From Acidimicrobiales bacterium (GTDB lineage Bacteria > Actinomycetota > Acidimicrobiia > Acidimicrobiales > Poriferisodalaceae), in contig JAGQSP010000443.1 in NCBI GenBank assembly GCA_020439485.1, positions 1 to 10,784 of the forward strand: a stretch of 10,784 nucleotides of DNA, given 5' to 3'. The translations under genes were made by a program, and so were the position numbers. The notes beneath the pieces are model-generated. The model had not been told where the DNA came from. It did not search any database and saw only the letters and a list, made by a program, of their open reading frames with translations. Below, in pieces: positions 1-6,032 of the stretch (positions are counted from its first letter, which is position 1; each line of letters begins with the position of its first letter).

Positions 1-531
1 GTCGGTCGACACATACACGAGCCCGCCGGGCTTGACTATCCGGCGGCATTCCGCCAACCACCGGTTCCAGTCGACTCCGTGCTCGACGACCGAACCGGCC
101 ACGATCAGGTCGAAGGTGTGGTCGTGGTAGGCGGTGGCCATCATGTTCTGGCACGAGTAGGTCACATGGGCCGACCTGGGCGACATCGGCACCCTCGGGT
201 TGAGATCGATGCCTGCCACCCTTCGCACGCCCACACGCGAGGCAGCCCACGGTGCGGGCGAGTTGTACGCACCGCAGTCGAGCATCGAGAGGTTCCTGTC
301 CCAATAGCTCAGCAACTCGACGACGTTGGCTTCGTCCCACCGCTTGGCCCGATCCAGCGGAGGGAACCCAGTGCCACTGAGCACCCGATGCTTGAGATTC
401 GTGACCCAACGGTCGAACGGGCGCTGGGGTTCGAGCCGCCTGATGGCGCGGTCGAAGTCTGCCTCGCAGAGCGCGAACCTGGTCCAGGTGGGCCAGCCGG
501 TGTCGATTGGGTACCCGACCGAGGTTGTCAT
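1..531 (-). CDS. Class I SAM-dependent methyltransferase, C-terminus cut off by window edge
   Basis: The reading frame is open for 177 codons from an ATG at 529-531 to the window edge, so the C-terminus is missing. The Rossmann-type pattern is visible. Residues about 83-90 (MLDCGAYN) sit where motif I (usually LDxGCGxG) belongs, but they are degenerate. GIDLN near 108-112 is the acidic motif II. TFDLIVAGSVVEH near 139-151 and the stretch ending in KPGGLVYVS near 168-175 are typical of the methyltransferase type 11 family. The start is supported by AGGAG about 7 bases upstream, placed inside the end of the preceding gene; only 12 bases separate the two, so they are probably cotranscribed. The substrate cannot be told. 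Methyltransferases of this type are often found in surface-polysaccharide clusters, but nothing else here confirms that. Confidence 0.85.
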   Translation of the reverse strand, partial: MTTSVGYPIDTGWPTWTRFALCEADFDRAIRRLEPQRPFDRWVTNLKHRVLSGTGFPPLDRAKRWDEANVVELLSYWDRNLSMLDCGAYNSPAPWAASRVGVRRVAGIDLNPRVPMSPRSAHVTYSCQNMMATAYHDHTFDLIVAGSVVEHGVDWNRWLAECRRIVKPGGLVYVSTD

Positions 532-543
532 CGCTCAGCTCCT

Positions 544-1710
544 TCAGCCGTTGGGTTCGGCCGCACCGACGGCTGCCAGCTGCCCCTTCAGATCTGCGAT
601 TTCGTTGCGCAGCTCGCGGACGTCCACCTGGAACGAGTGCACCAGGTGGGCGGCCGAGATGTCCTCTATCCCTGCTCCTCGCAGGGTGTTGATCGTGGCA
701 GCCAGCTCTGTAGCTGTGACCAGTTCGGAACCCGTGTGCAGCCGCGCGACGTCGTCGCTCAGTGACGCGATCTGCCTGGCGATGTCGTCGGTATCTGGCA
801 TCGGCTGCGCAATGCGGTCTGTCGACTCGACGGTGCGTCTCATCAACTCGGTGAGCTGCCTACGAAGGGCATGTGTTTCCCGGGCCTGCGCATCGACCAA
901 TTCGACGAGCTCGTTTCGCATGGCGATCGACATCGTGGCCGTGTTGTCGACGGTCTCCTGCAGCGTCTCGAACGCCAGCGGCGACACCTGGTGAGGTCGC
1001 GTGCGTTGTTCGTTGCCCTCGATCACCGCCTTGGTGAGTCGCTCTATCGAGGCCTGTACTCGCGTGAGCTGGTCGGGGGTGCCCGCTTGTTCTTCGATGT
1101 CGTCTCGAAACGACTGGACGGTCGAGGTGAGCCTGTCGACGGCGGACTCGAGCCGCGACATGCGATCCAGGGCTTCGTCCACACGTCCGAACGATCTCCG
1201 CAACGCCTCCTGCTCGGCGAGCAGGTCAGCGATCTGTTCGACCACGGGGGTGTTCTGAGCCATCGACTCGCGAAGGTGTACAACCGCCTCGGCCAAGTCG
1301 TCGACCGAAACCGGGCGTGAACCGTTCACGTCGACCGGCCGATCGTTGGCGGGTACGGCGGCGTACCGGCTAGGGATTGGTGCGATCTCGAGGTCGGCCT
1401 CCGGTTTGAGGTCGAAGTGATCGGTGCGACCGAAGTGGGCTGAGGCCCCGGCACCGACGGCCGCTCCGACCGCGGCCGGAATCCGTTGTGGTTCAGCCCG
1501 CACGGCCACGGGCGCTGGGTCCAGTGCCCATGCCGGGGCGTTCGGCGGAACCCTCCCCGGTTGGGAGAGGATCTGTGAGCAACCGGCAAAGCGGCCGACG
1601 CAAACTGCACCGCTCGACGGGCAGACGCAGCGCCCGCCCTCTGGTGCAACGACCATGGCCCGTTCCGAACTGGGGTCGATTGACACCCCGAAGTCGTAGC
1701 AGCGTCCCAT
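544..1710 (-). CDS. Coiled-coil protein with a Cys-rich N-terminus, function unknown
   Basis: This predicts a 388-residue soluble protein with no transmembrane segment or signal peptide. Residues 1-50 carry five cysteines (C4, C28, C30, C37, C44), including a CxC and CxC-x6-C spacing that could bind a metal. Residues 55-130 are rich in Pro and Ala and probably flexible. From about 135 to 380 there are long heptad-like helices rich in Leu, Glu, Arg and Asp (for example LDRMSRLESAVDRLTSTV near 181-198 and RELRNEIADLKGQL near 365-378), which look like coiled coil. I chose the ATG at 1708-1710 because the frame upstream, open to 1935, lies antisense to the plus-strand gene and looks like a shadow. 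The methyltransferase follows 12 bases after the stop, so the two likely form one transcript. A structural or scaffold role is possible, but no family is recognised. Confidence 0.75.
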   Translation of the reverse strand: MGRCYDFGVSIDPSSERAMVVAPEGGRCVCPSSGAVCVGRFAGCSQILSQPGRVPPNAPAWALDPAPVAVRAEPQRIPAAVGAAVGAGASAHFGRTDHFDLKPEADLEIAPIPSRYAAVPANDRPVDVNGSRPVSVDDLAEAVVHLRESMAQNTPVVEQIADLLAEQEALRRSFGRVDEALDRMSRLESAVDRLTSTVQSFRDDIEEQAGTPDQLTRVQASIERLTKAVIEGNEQRTRPHQVSPLAFETLQETVDNTATMSIAMRNELVELVDAQARETHALRRQLTELMRRTVESTDRIAQPMPDTDDIARQIASLSDDVARLHTGSELVTATELAATINTLRGAGIEDISAAHLVHSFQVDVRELRNEIADLKGQLAAVGAAEPNG

Positions 1711-1739
1711 CAGCCGGTCGCCTGTTGATTCGAATTCAT
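1710..1739 (-). CDS. Candidate 9-codon upstream ORF overlapping the coiled-coil gene
   Basis: Reading on the minus strand, an ATG at 1737-1739 begins MNSNQQATG and stops at a TGA (1710-1712). That TGA shares bases with the ATG of the coiled-coil gene in the form TGATG. The upstream sequence has GGAGGGG about 8 bases before this ATG, far better than anything in front of the main start. The layout suggests that translation of the short ORF delivers ribosomes to the next start. The same bases offer another reading: TATAAA just upstream of the short ATG could be a -10 promoter element, in which case the short ORF would not be transcribed. I cannot separate these from sequence alone. Confidence 0.4.
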   Translation of the reverse strand: MNSNQQATG

Positions 1740-1868
1740 CTTTATAGACCCCTCCGGAGCCCGTTCGGGCGCCTCCTCCTCGTTCGACTCGTCGACCGCC
1801 GGGCGGTTCGCGAAAGTGATGTGAATCCGATCGAGGGACGCGCTCTGGTCGCCGGGTAGCGTCGGCCC

Positions 1869-2813
1869 ATGACAGTCGAACCCTTGCGATTCGCCGGACT
1901 TCCAACCCCGTTGCAGCGTTGCGATGCGCTGGCAAAGGCGATCGGCCTCGAGCCGGGCCGGCTGTTCATCAAACGAGACGACCTCACGGCCATCGCCGGT
2001 GGGGGTAACAAGGCTCGCAAGCTCGAGTACTTGTGTGCCGACGCGATCGCGGCGGGCGCCACGACACTGGTCACCGGGGGCGCTGCTCAGAGCAACCACG
2101 TGCGCATGACGGCGGTGGCCGCGGCGATGAACGGCCTGCGTTGTGTGGCCGTGTTGGGTGGCGCCGAGCCGCAGGTGCCCGAGGGAAACCTCGTGCTCGA
2201 TCGAATTGCGGGCGCAGACCTGGTGTTCACCGGCGACGGCTATTCCGACGACCTCGAGCAGGCCATTGCCGAGGTGGCCGCTGAGGCGCCAGACCGGTAC
2301 CTGGTGCCTCTGGGCGGGTCTAGCCCGGTTGGGTGCCTCGGCTATGTCGAAGCCGCCGACGAGATAGGGCAGCAGGCGCCACCCGACAGCCTGGTGGTGC
2401 ACGCCGAGGGGTCCGGCGGCACCCATGCCGGGCTGGTAGCGGGGTTCGCAGACCACGACAGGGTTCTTGCCGTAGACGTCGGCGCCGTCTCGGGCGTTGC
2501 CGCAAAGGTCGCCAAGCTGGCTTCCGACACCGCAGCTCTGGCCGGGCGCCCCGAACCGGTGGGCGTGCCACGGGTCGCGCAGGGTTTTGTGGGCCGGGGT
2601 TATGGGGCGCGTACCGACCTGACCCGCGAGGCGATCGGCTTGGTCCTGCGACACGCCGGGGTCTTGCTCGATCCGGTGTACTCGGGCAAGGCATTCGGCG
2701 GGCTGATGAGCCTGGCCGATCAGGGCCAGATCGAGGATCGGCACATCGTGTTCGTGGCAACCGGGGGCTCGCCGGCACTGTTCACCGACAAATATCGCAG
2801 CTGGGTGGGCTGA
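1869..2813 (+). CDS. PLP-dependent D-cysteine desulfhydrase / L-cysteate sulfo-lyase-like enzyme (ACC deaminase fold)
   Basis: The 314-residue length fits this fold-type II PLP family. The family signature is complete: IKRDDLT (34-40), GGGNKARKLEYL (44-55) with K48 as the likely Schiff-base lysine, QSNHVR (74-79) near the substrate carboxylate, SGGTHAGL (182-189), and ATGGSPALF near the C-terminus. At the key position DPVYSGK (268-274), Tyr271 is followed by Ser272. True ACC deaminases have Glu after the Tyr, while D-cysteine desulfhydrases and cysteate lyases have Thr or Ser there. I therefore favour a sulfur-substrate lyase releasing pyruvate, ammonia and sulfide or sulfite, and doubt ACC deamination. 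The ATG is the first usable start because TAG is in frame 12 bases upstream. No clear Shine-Dalgarno is seen. A probable terminator follows. Confidence 0.88.
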   Translation: MTVEPLRFAGLPTPLQRCDALAKAIGLEPGRLFIKRDDLTAIAGGGNKARKLEYLCADAIAAGATTLVTGGAAQSNHVRMTAVAAAMNGLRCVAVLGGAEPQVPEGNLVLDRIAGADLVFTGDGYSDDLEQAIAEVAAEAPDRYLVPLGGSSPVGCLGYVEAADEIGQQAPPDSLVVHAEGSGGTHAGLVAGFADHDRVLAVDVGAVSGVAAKVAKLASDTAALAGRPEPVGVPRVAQGFVGRGYGARTDLTREAIGLVLRHAGVLLDPVYSGKAFGGLMSLADQGQIEDRHIVFVATGGSPALFTDKYRSWVG

Positions 2814-2830
2814 CCGCCCTGGCCCCGACC

Positions 2831-2860
2831 ACAAACCGACTCGCATCGGCGAGTTTTGTG
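2831..2860 (+). terminator. Probable intrinsic terminator of the desulfhydrase-like gene
   Basis: Eighteen bases after the stop codon, CTCGC (2840-2844) pairs with GCGAG (2849-2853) around an ATCG loop. ACAAA (2831-2835) can pair with TTTGT (2855-2859) below it across a small internal loop. The hairpin runs directly into TTTTGTGTGT, which is T-rich for this GC-rich window. This looks like a modest rho-independent terminator. It would separate the desulfhydrase gene from the structured intergenic region downstream, so that region would need its own promoter or receive read-through. Confidence 0.55.
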
Positions 2861-2900
2861 TGTCAGCATCGCGGAACCAGAGAAAGGAGGTGGTCCCTAC

Positions 2901-2942
2901 ATGCATTCAGACTCTAGGACCTTGGAGGTGGCCGGGCGCTGA
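2901..2942 (+). CDS. 13-residue leader peptide ORF (MHSDSRTLEVAGR) with extended Shine-Dalgarno
   Basis: The ATG at 2901-2903 lies ten bases after GGAGG within AGAAAGGAGGTGGTCC (2881-2896). That stretch matches the complement of the 16S rRNA 3' end at all but one position and is the strongest Shine-Dalgarno I can see in the window. The ORF ends at TGA (2940-2942). A second copy of GGAGGTGG lies at 2924-2931 inside the Leu-Glu-Val codons, where it could slow a ribosome just before the stop. The TGA sits in the loop of a potential hairpin (2928-2954). The peptide has no run of one amino acid, so it is not a classical amino-acid attenuator. A regulatory leader peptide is the most likely role; a small functional peptide is the alternative. 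Confidence 0.55.
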   Translation: MHSDSRTLEVAGR

Positions 2943-3015
2943 GGCACCCGCCACGTGGGTTGTCTCCGATCCGACCTCTGGTCGGGTCCAGGTGGCGACT
3001 CCAACCCGGACCACC

Positions 3016-3110
3016 GGAACCCCGAGCCCCGCGGCCCGTCCGACTGCGGCATCCGAACCGTCACCTGTGAAGGTCACGCCAGGATGAAGTGGCTCGGGGT
3101 TTCCTATTTC
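3016..3110 (+). terminator. Candidate long-range terminator or anti-terminator stem before the dipeptidase gene
   Basis: AACCCCGAGCC (3018-3028) is perfectly complementary to GGCTCGGGGTT (3091-3101), and GG (3016-3017) can add two pairs with CC (3103-3104) past a one-base bulge. The right arm runs into TTTCCTATTTCT, which is mostly T, 33 to 45 bases ahead of the dipeptidase ATG. The enclosed loop of about 62 bases can hold smaller hairpins such as GTGA/TCAC (3067-3077). The shape would suit conditional termination, but the loop is long for a plain intrinsic terminator and the T-run is interrupted. An alternative is simple shielding of the dipeptidase leader. Confidence 0.35.
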
Positions 3111-3143
3111 TCGTGAACCCTTCGTCTAGCCGAGAGCGCCGAG

Positions 3144-4565
3144 ATGAGAAGCCAAGACCTCACCGCCTACATCGATTCCGTCTGGGCCCAGGACGTCGTG
3201 CCGACCTTGTGCGACTACATCGAGGTGCCCAACCTGAGCCAGGCGTTCGATCCCGCCTGGGCCGAGCACGGTCACATGGACCAGGTCGTCGAGATGTTCG
3301 CCCGTTGGGCGTCGGCCCGCAACATCGAGGGAATGAGCGTCGACGTCGTCCCGCTCGAGGGTGCAACCCCGGTCATAGTGTGCGAGATCCCCGCACATCC
3401 CGACGCGCTGTCGGACAAGACGGTGCTGCTGTACGGGCATCTCGACAAGCAACCCGAGATGCAGGGTTGGGACGACGGCAAGGGCCCATGGACACCCGTC
3501 GTCGAAGATGGCCGCCTGTACGGCAGGGGTGGGGCCGACGACGGTTATGCCATGTTTGCGGCCCTCACCGCAGTAGAAGCCCTGGTGGGCGCCGGCGGTC
3601 TGCACAGCAGGCTCATCGTGCTCATCGAAGCCGGCGAGGAATCGGGCAGCCCCGACCTGGCGGCCCACGTAGACAACCTGGCGCACAGGCTCGGCGACGT
3701 GGATCTGGTCGTGTGCCTCGATAGTGGCGCCGCCGACTACGACGCTATGTGGGTCACCACATCGTTGAGGGGGCTGGTCAGCGGAACCCTGCACGTCCAG
3801 GTCACCGACCAGGGCCTACACAGCGGCTCGGCCAGCGGAGTGGTGCCATCGTCGTTTCGGATCCTTCGCACTCTCATCGAACGCGTCGAAGACTCGGCCA
3901 CGGGCCACATAAGGCTGCCCGAGCTGCACGCCGAGATACCCGCCGACGTGGTGGCCAAGGCGGCTCAAGCTGCGCCGTTGCTGGCCCACGAGGTGGTGGG
4001 AGCCCTTCCGTTCTCGGGCTCGACCCGGCCCGTCGACGGCGACATAGTCGAGTTGATCCTGAACCGCACTTGGCGACCCGCCCTGTCCGTCGTGGGCTTG
4101 GGTGGCGCCCCGCAGCCCGGCGACGCCGGCAACGTCCTGCGGCCCCACACCTCGGCCAAGCTGTCGTTCCGCCTCCCGCCTACGGTCGATCCCGAGGCCG
4201 CAGCTCAGGCCGTGTCGCGCGCCCTCACCGAGGATCCGCCCTATTCGGCCACGGTCGAGTTCGATGATGCCGAGCACGGCCCGGGTTGGGCCGCACCGCT
4301 GCTGGACGAGTGGCTTGCGCAGGCCCTCGACCAGGCATCGGAAAGACACTTCGGCCGCCGTGCGGGGTTCCAGGGCGAAGGCGGATCGATCCCGTTCATG
4401 GGCATGCTGGGCGCCAAGTTCCCTGGCGCCCAATTCGTCATCACCGGGGTGTTGGGGCCCGAGTCGAACGCGCACGGGCCCAACGAGTTCCTGCACCTCG
4501 ACACAGCCAAGAACCTGACGGCCTGTGTCGCCGAGATCCTCGACGCCCACGCGTCGCGCAGCTGA
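3144..4565 (+). CDS. M20 family zinc dipeptidase (CNDP/Dug1-like)
   Basis: The 473-residue length is normal for a full M20 dipeptidase with catalytic and lid domains. Visible landmarks are YGHLDKQPE (97-105), with metal ligand H99 and catalytic D101; GRGGADDGYAM (127-137), with bridging metal ligand D132; EAGEESGS (162-169), holding the general base E165 and metal ligand E166; CLDSG (191-195) with ligand D193; GLHSGS (224-229) in the dimerisation domain; and ESNAHGPNEFL (440-450) with the last metal ligand H444. All catalytic positions are intact. There is no signal peptide, so it should act in the cytoplasm. M20 relatives hydrolyse small dipeptides, some of them Cys-Gly, which would fit the upstream desulfhydrase-like gene, but specificity cannot be read here. 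The Shine-Dalgarno is weak (GAGAG). The structured leader region lies just upstream and may control it. Confidence 0.93.
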   Translation: MRSQDLTAYIDSVWAQDVVPTLCDYIEVPNLSQAFDPAWAEHGHMDQVVEMFARWASARNIEGMSVDVVPLEGATPVIVCEIPAHPDALSDKTVLLYGHLDKQPEMQGWDDGKGPWTPVVEDGRLYGRGGADDGYAMFAALTAVEALVGAGGLHSRLIVLIEAGEESGSPDLAAHVDNLAHRLGDVDLVVCLDSGAADYDAMWVTTSLRGLVSGTLHVQVTDQGLHSGSASGVVPSSFRILRTLIERVEDSATGHIRLPELHAEIPADVVAKAAQAAPLLAHEVVGALPFSGSTRPVDGDIVELILNRTWRPALSVVGLGGAPQPGDAGNVLRPHTSAKLSFRLPPTVDPEAAAQAVSRALTEDPPYSATVEFDDAEHGPGWAAPLLDEWLAQALDQASERHFGRRAGFQGEGGSIPFMGMLGAKFPGAQFVITGVLGPESNAHGPNEFLHLDTAKNLTACVAEILDAHASRS

Positions 4566-4575
4566 ACCGACTGAC

Positions 4576-4839
4576 CTATTCCTTCGTGGCGATCTGGTTG
4601 GGCACCACGTTCATCTTGGGCTCGTAGCCGGCGACTTCTATCTCTCGTTGCTCGCCCGCCATCCGAGCGCGAAGCTCACGGCGACATCTGGTGCACGGGC
4701 CATAGAACGCCTCGGCAACCGTGTGCCCACACCGCGGGCAATCGAACTCGACAGCGGCATTCGGGTCGAAGTTCGGGTCGTCTGCGAGCTGGTCGGACGA
4801 TGGGTTGTGTGGCGCAGCGGTCTCGGTCACGCCGTTCAT
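4576..4839 (-). CDS. Small zinc-ribbon protein coupled to the aminotransferase
   Basis: This is an 87-residue protein whose ATG (4837-4839) overlaps the aminotransferase stop as ATGA, so translation is probably coupled. Four cysteines form a zinc-ribbon pattern, CPRC (34-37) and CTRC (49-52), spaced by eleven residues. The N-terminal 30 residues are acidic and likely disordered. After the ribbon comes a short helix rich in Arg and Glu, then a tail ending in ATKE. No catalytic domain fits in this length. It may be a metal-binding accessory or nucleic-acid-binding protein, but the function is unknown. It ends ten bases from the stop of the convergent dipeptidase gene, leaving no room for a terminator between them. 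Confidence 0.75.
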   Translation of the reverse strand: MNGVTETAAPHNPSSDQLADDPNFDPNAAVEFDCPRCGHTVAEAFYGPCTRCRRELRARMAGEQREIEVAGYEPKMNVVPNQIATKE

Positions 4840-6032
4840 CGTTGCACGTCGAGCCAGCCGCCGATGCGATCGATCGCCTCGCTCATGTCGCGCGAGGTGC
4901 CGGCGTAAGAGAACCGCACGTGGCGATGCCCGTGGATGGGGTCGAAGTCGACCCCCGGCGTGACCGCCACGCCCAGGTCGTCGAGCCACGTCTTGCACAG
5001 CTCCTGGCTGTCGTCGCACAGATGTGACACGTCGGCCCAGATGTAGAACGCCCCGTCGGCCGGAGCCAAACGGGTGAACCCCATACTCGGCAGAGCATCC
5101 AGCAGCGTGGCCCGGTTGAGGCGGTAGACCTCGACGTTGCGGCCCAGTTCGTCGTGGCAGCCGAACGCCGCGCGGGCCGCTAGTTGGGCGATGGTCGACG
5201 GGGCGATCGTCAGGTTCTGGGCCAGCCGCTCGACAGGGGTAACCAGCTCGGTCGGCAAGATCGTCCAGCCCAACCGCCAACCCGTCATCGAGAAGTACTT
5301 CGAGAAGCTGTTGACCACTATCGGGTCGCCGTCGAGGTCGGCCGCAGTGCGCGCCTGCTTGCCGAAGGTGATGCCGTGGTAGATCTCGTCGCTGACGAAG
5401 CGGACCCCTCGTTCGGCGCACCAGTTGGCCATGGCGACCAGCTCATCGGGCTCGATCATCGTGCCGGTGGGGTTGTTGGGGCTGGCCACGATGACGCCGT
5501 CGATGTCGCCGGCCGCCTCCAGGTGATCGATGCCCAGGACGTATCCGTCGGCCGGACCCACCTCGACCAGTACCGGCTCGATTCCCAGGGCCGTCAGCAT
5601 GTTGCGGTAGGCGGCGTAGCCGGGAGCGGGAATCACCACCCTGCTGCCCGGAGCGAACGCCGCCAGGAAGATCAGCGAGAAAGCGCCCGAGCTGCCCTGG
5701 GTGATCACGACACGCTGCGGGTCGACATCGACCCCGTACCAGTCCTGATAGTGCTGTGCTATCGAGGTTCTGAGCGAGTCGTCTCCCAGTGCCACCGTGT
5801 AGCCGAGCACGTCGTCTTCGAGCGCAGTGCGGGCCGCTTCGATGACACCTCGAGGGGCCGCTGTACCCGGCTGCCCGACCTCCAGGTGAACAACGTCGGC
5901 GCCGGCGGCCATTCGCTGGGCGGCAGCCCGCATGACCTCCATCACGTGGAACGGCTCGATGCGAGCGCGGTCGGGAAGGCTTGGGCGGCGCTGCGACTGG
6001 CGGTTGGGGAGTGGCTGGTGCTTCGAGGTCAC
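4836..6032 (-). CDS. Class I/II PLP-dependent aminotransferase
   Basis: At 398 residues it is the usual length for the aspartate aminotransferase-like superfamily. Conserved parts are HLEVGQP (49-55), YTVALGDDSLR (78-88), SPNNPTG (184-190) with the PLP-contacting Asn, SDEIYHG (214-220) with D215 and Y218, SFSKYFSMTGWRLGW (242-256) with K245 as Schiff-base lysine, and HVRFSYAG near the C-terminus with the substrate-carboxylate Arg. The substrate cannot be decided; aspartate, alanine, aromatic and methionine-type enzymes share these motifs. The start is GTG at 6030-6032, overlapping the stop of the membrane-protein gene as GTGA. The conserved N-terminal stretch IEPFHVMEVMRAA (25-37) needs a start upstream of it, which this GTG provides. 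The gene ends in an ATGA overlap with the zinc-ribbon gene, so all three are translationally linked. Confidence 0.93.
   Translation of the reverse strand: MTSKHQPLPNRQSQRRPSLPDRARIEPFHVMEVMRAAAQRMAAGADVVHLEVGQPGTAAPRGVIEAARTALEDDVLGYTVALGDDSLRTSIAQHYQDWYGVDVDPQRVVITQGSSGAFSLIFLAAFAPGSRVVIPAPGYAAYRNMLTALGIEPVLVEVGPADGYVLGIDHLEAAGDIDGVIVASPNNPTGTMIEPDELVAMANWCAERGVRFVSDEIYHGITFGKQARTAADLDGDPIVVNSFSKYFSMTGWRLGWTILPTELVTPVERLAQNLTIAPSTIAQLAARAAFGCHDELGRNVEVYRLNRATLLDALPSMGFTRLAPADGAFYIWADVSHLCDDSQELCKTWLDDLGVAVTPGVDFDPIHGHRHVRFSYAGTSRDMSEAIDRIGGWLDVQR

Larger units (their letters stand above)
2881..3110 (+). promoter_or_regulatory. Candidate structured leader RNA (switch or attenuator) upstream of the M20 dipeptidase
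   Basis: The 330-base intergenic region holds several mutually related inverted repeats. GGTGGTCC (2889-2896), part of a very strong Shine-Dalgarno, is perfectly complementary to GGACCACC (3008-3015). GTGGC (2928-2932) pairs with GCCAC (2950-2954), with further pairing inside and a short ORF's TGA in the loop. CGCCAC (2949-2954) can instead pair with GTGGCG (2992-2997). GATCCGACC (2968-2976) and GGTCGGGTC (2980-2988) form a 9-base-pair hairpin. GGGTTG (2957-2962) pairs with CAACCC (3002-3007), crossing the previous helix as a pseudoknot. AACCCCGAGCC (3018-3028) pairs with GGCTCGGGGTT (3091-3101). Overlapping alternatives like these suggest a switch. It lies 33 bases before the dipeptidase start. 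I do not recognise a named RNA family. The pairings are read directly; the function is inferred. Confidence 0.5.

Noticed and set aside
1725..1748. TTGATT and TATAGA as a plus-strand promoter for the desulfhydrase-like gene
   Set aside because: The spacer is only 12 bases, too short for a standard promoter, and the same bases are better explained on the minus strand.
1713..2906. Long minus-strand frame opposite the desulfhydrase-like gene
   Set aside because: The plus strand carries a full PLP-enzyme signature; the minus frame has no recognisable motif. Only its last nine codons, read from their own ATG, are considered as an upstream ORF.
2940..2990. TGA followed by a hairpin as a possible selenocysteine insertion site
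   Set aside because: The TGA lies in a loop rather than just before the stem, the frame beyond shows no known selenoprotein motif, and no selenium gene is nearby.
3113..3143. GTG upstream of the dipeptidase as an alternative start
   Set aside because: GTG at 3113 is out of frame with the gene and forms no sensible extension; ATG at 3144 fits the family N-terminus.
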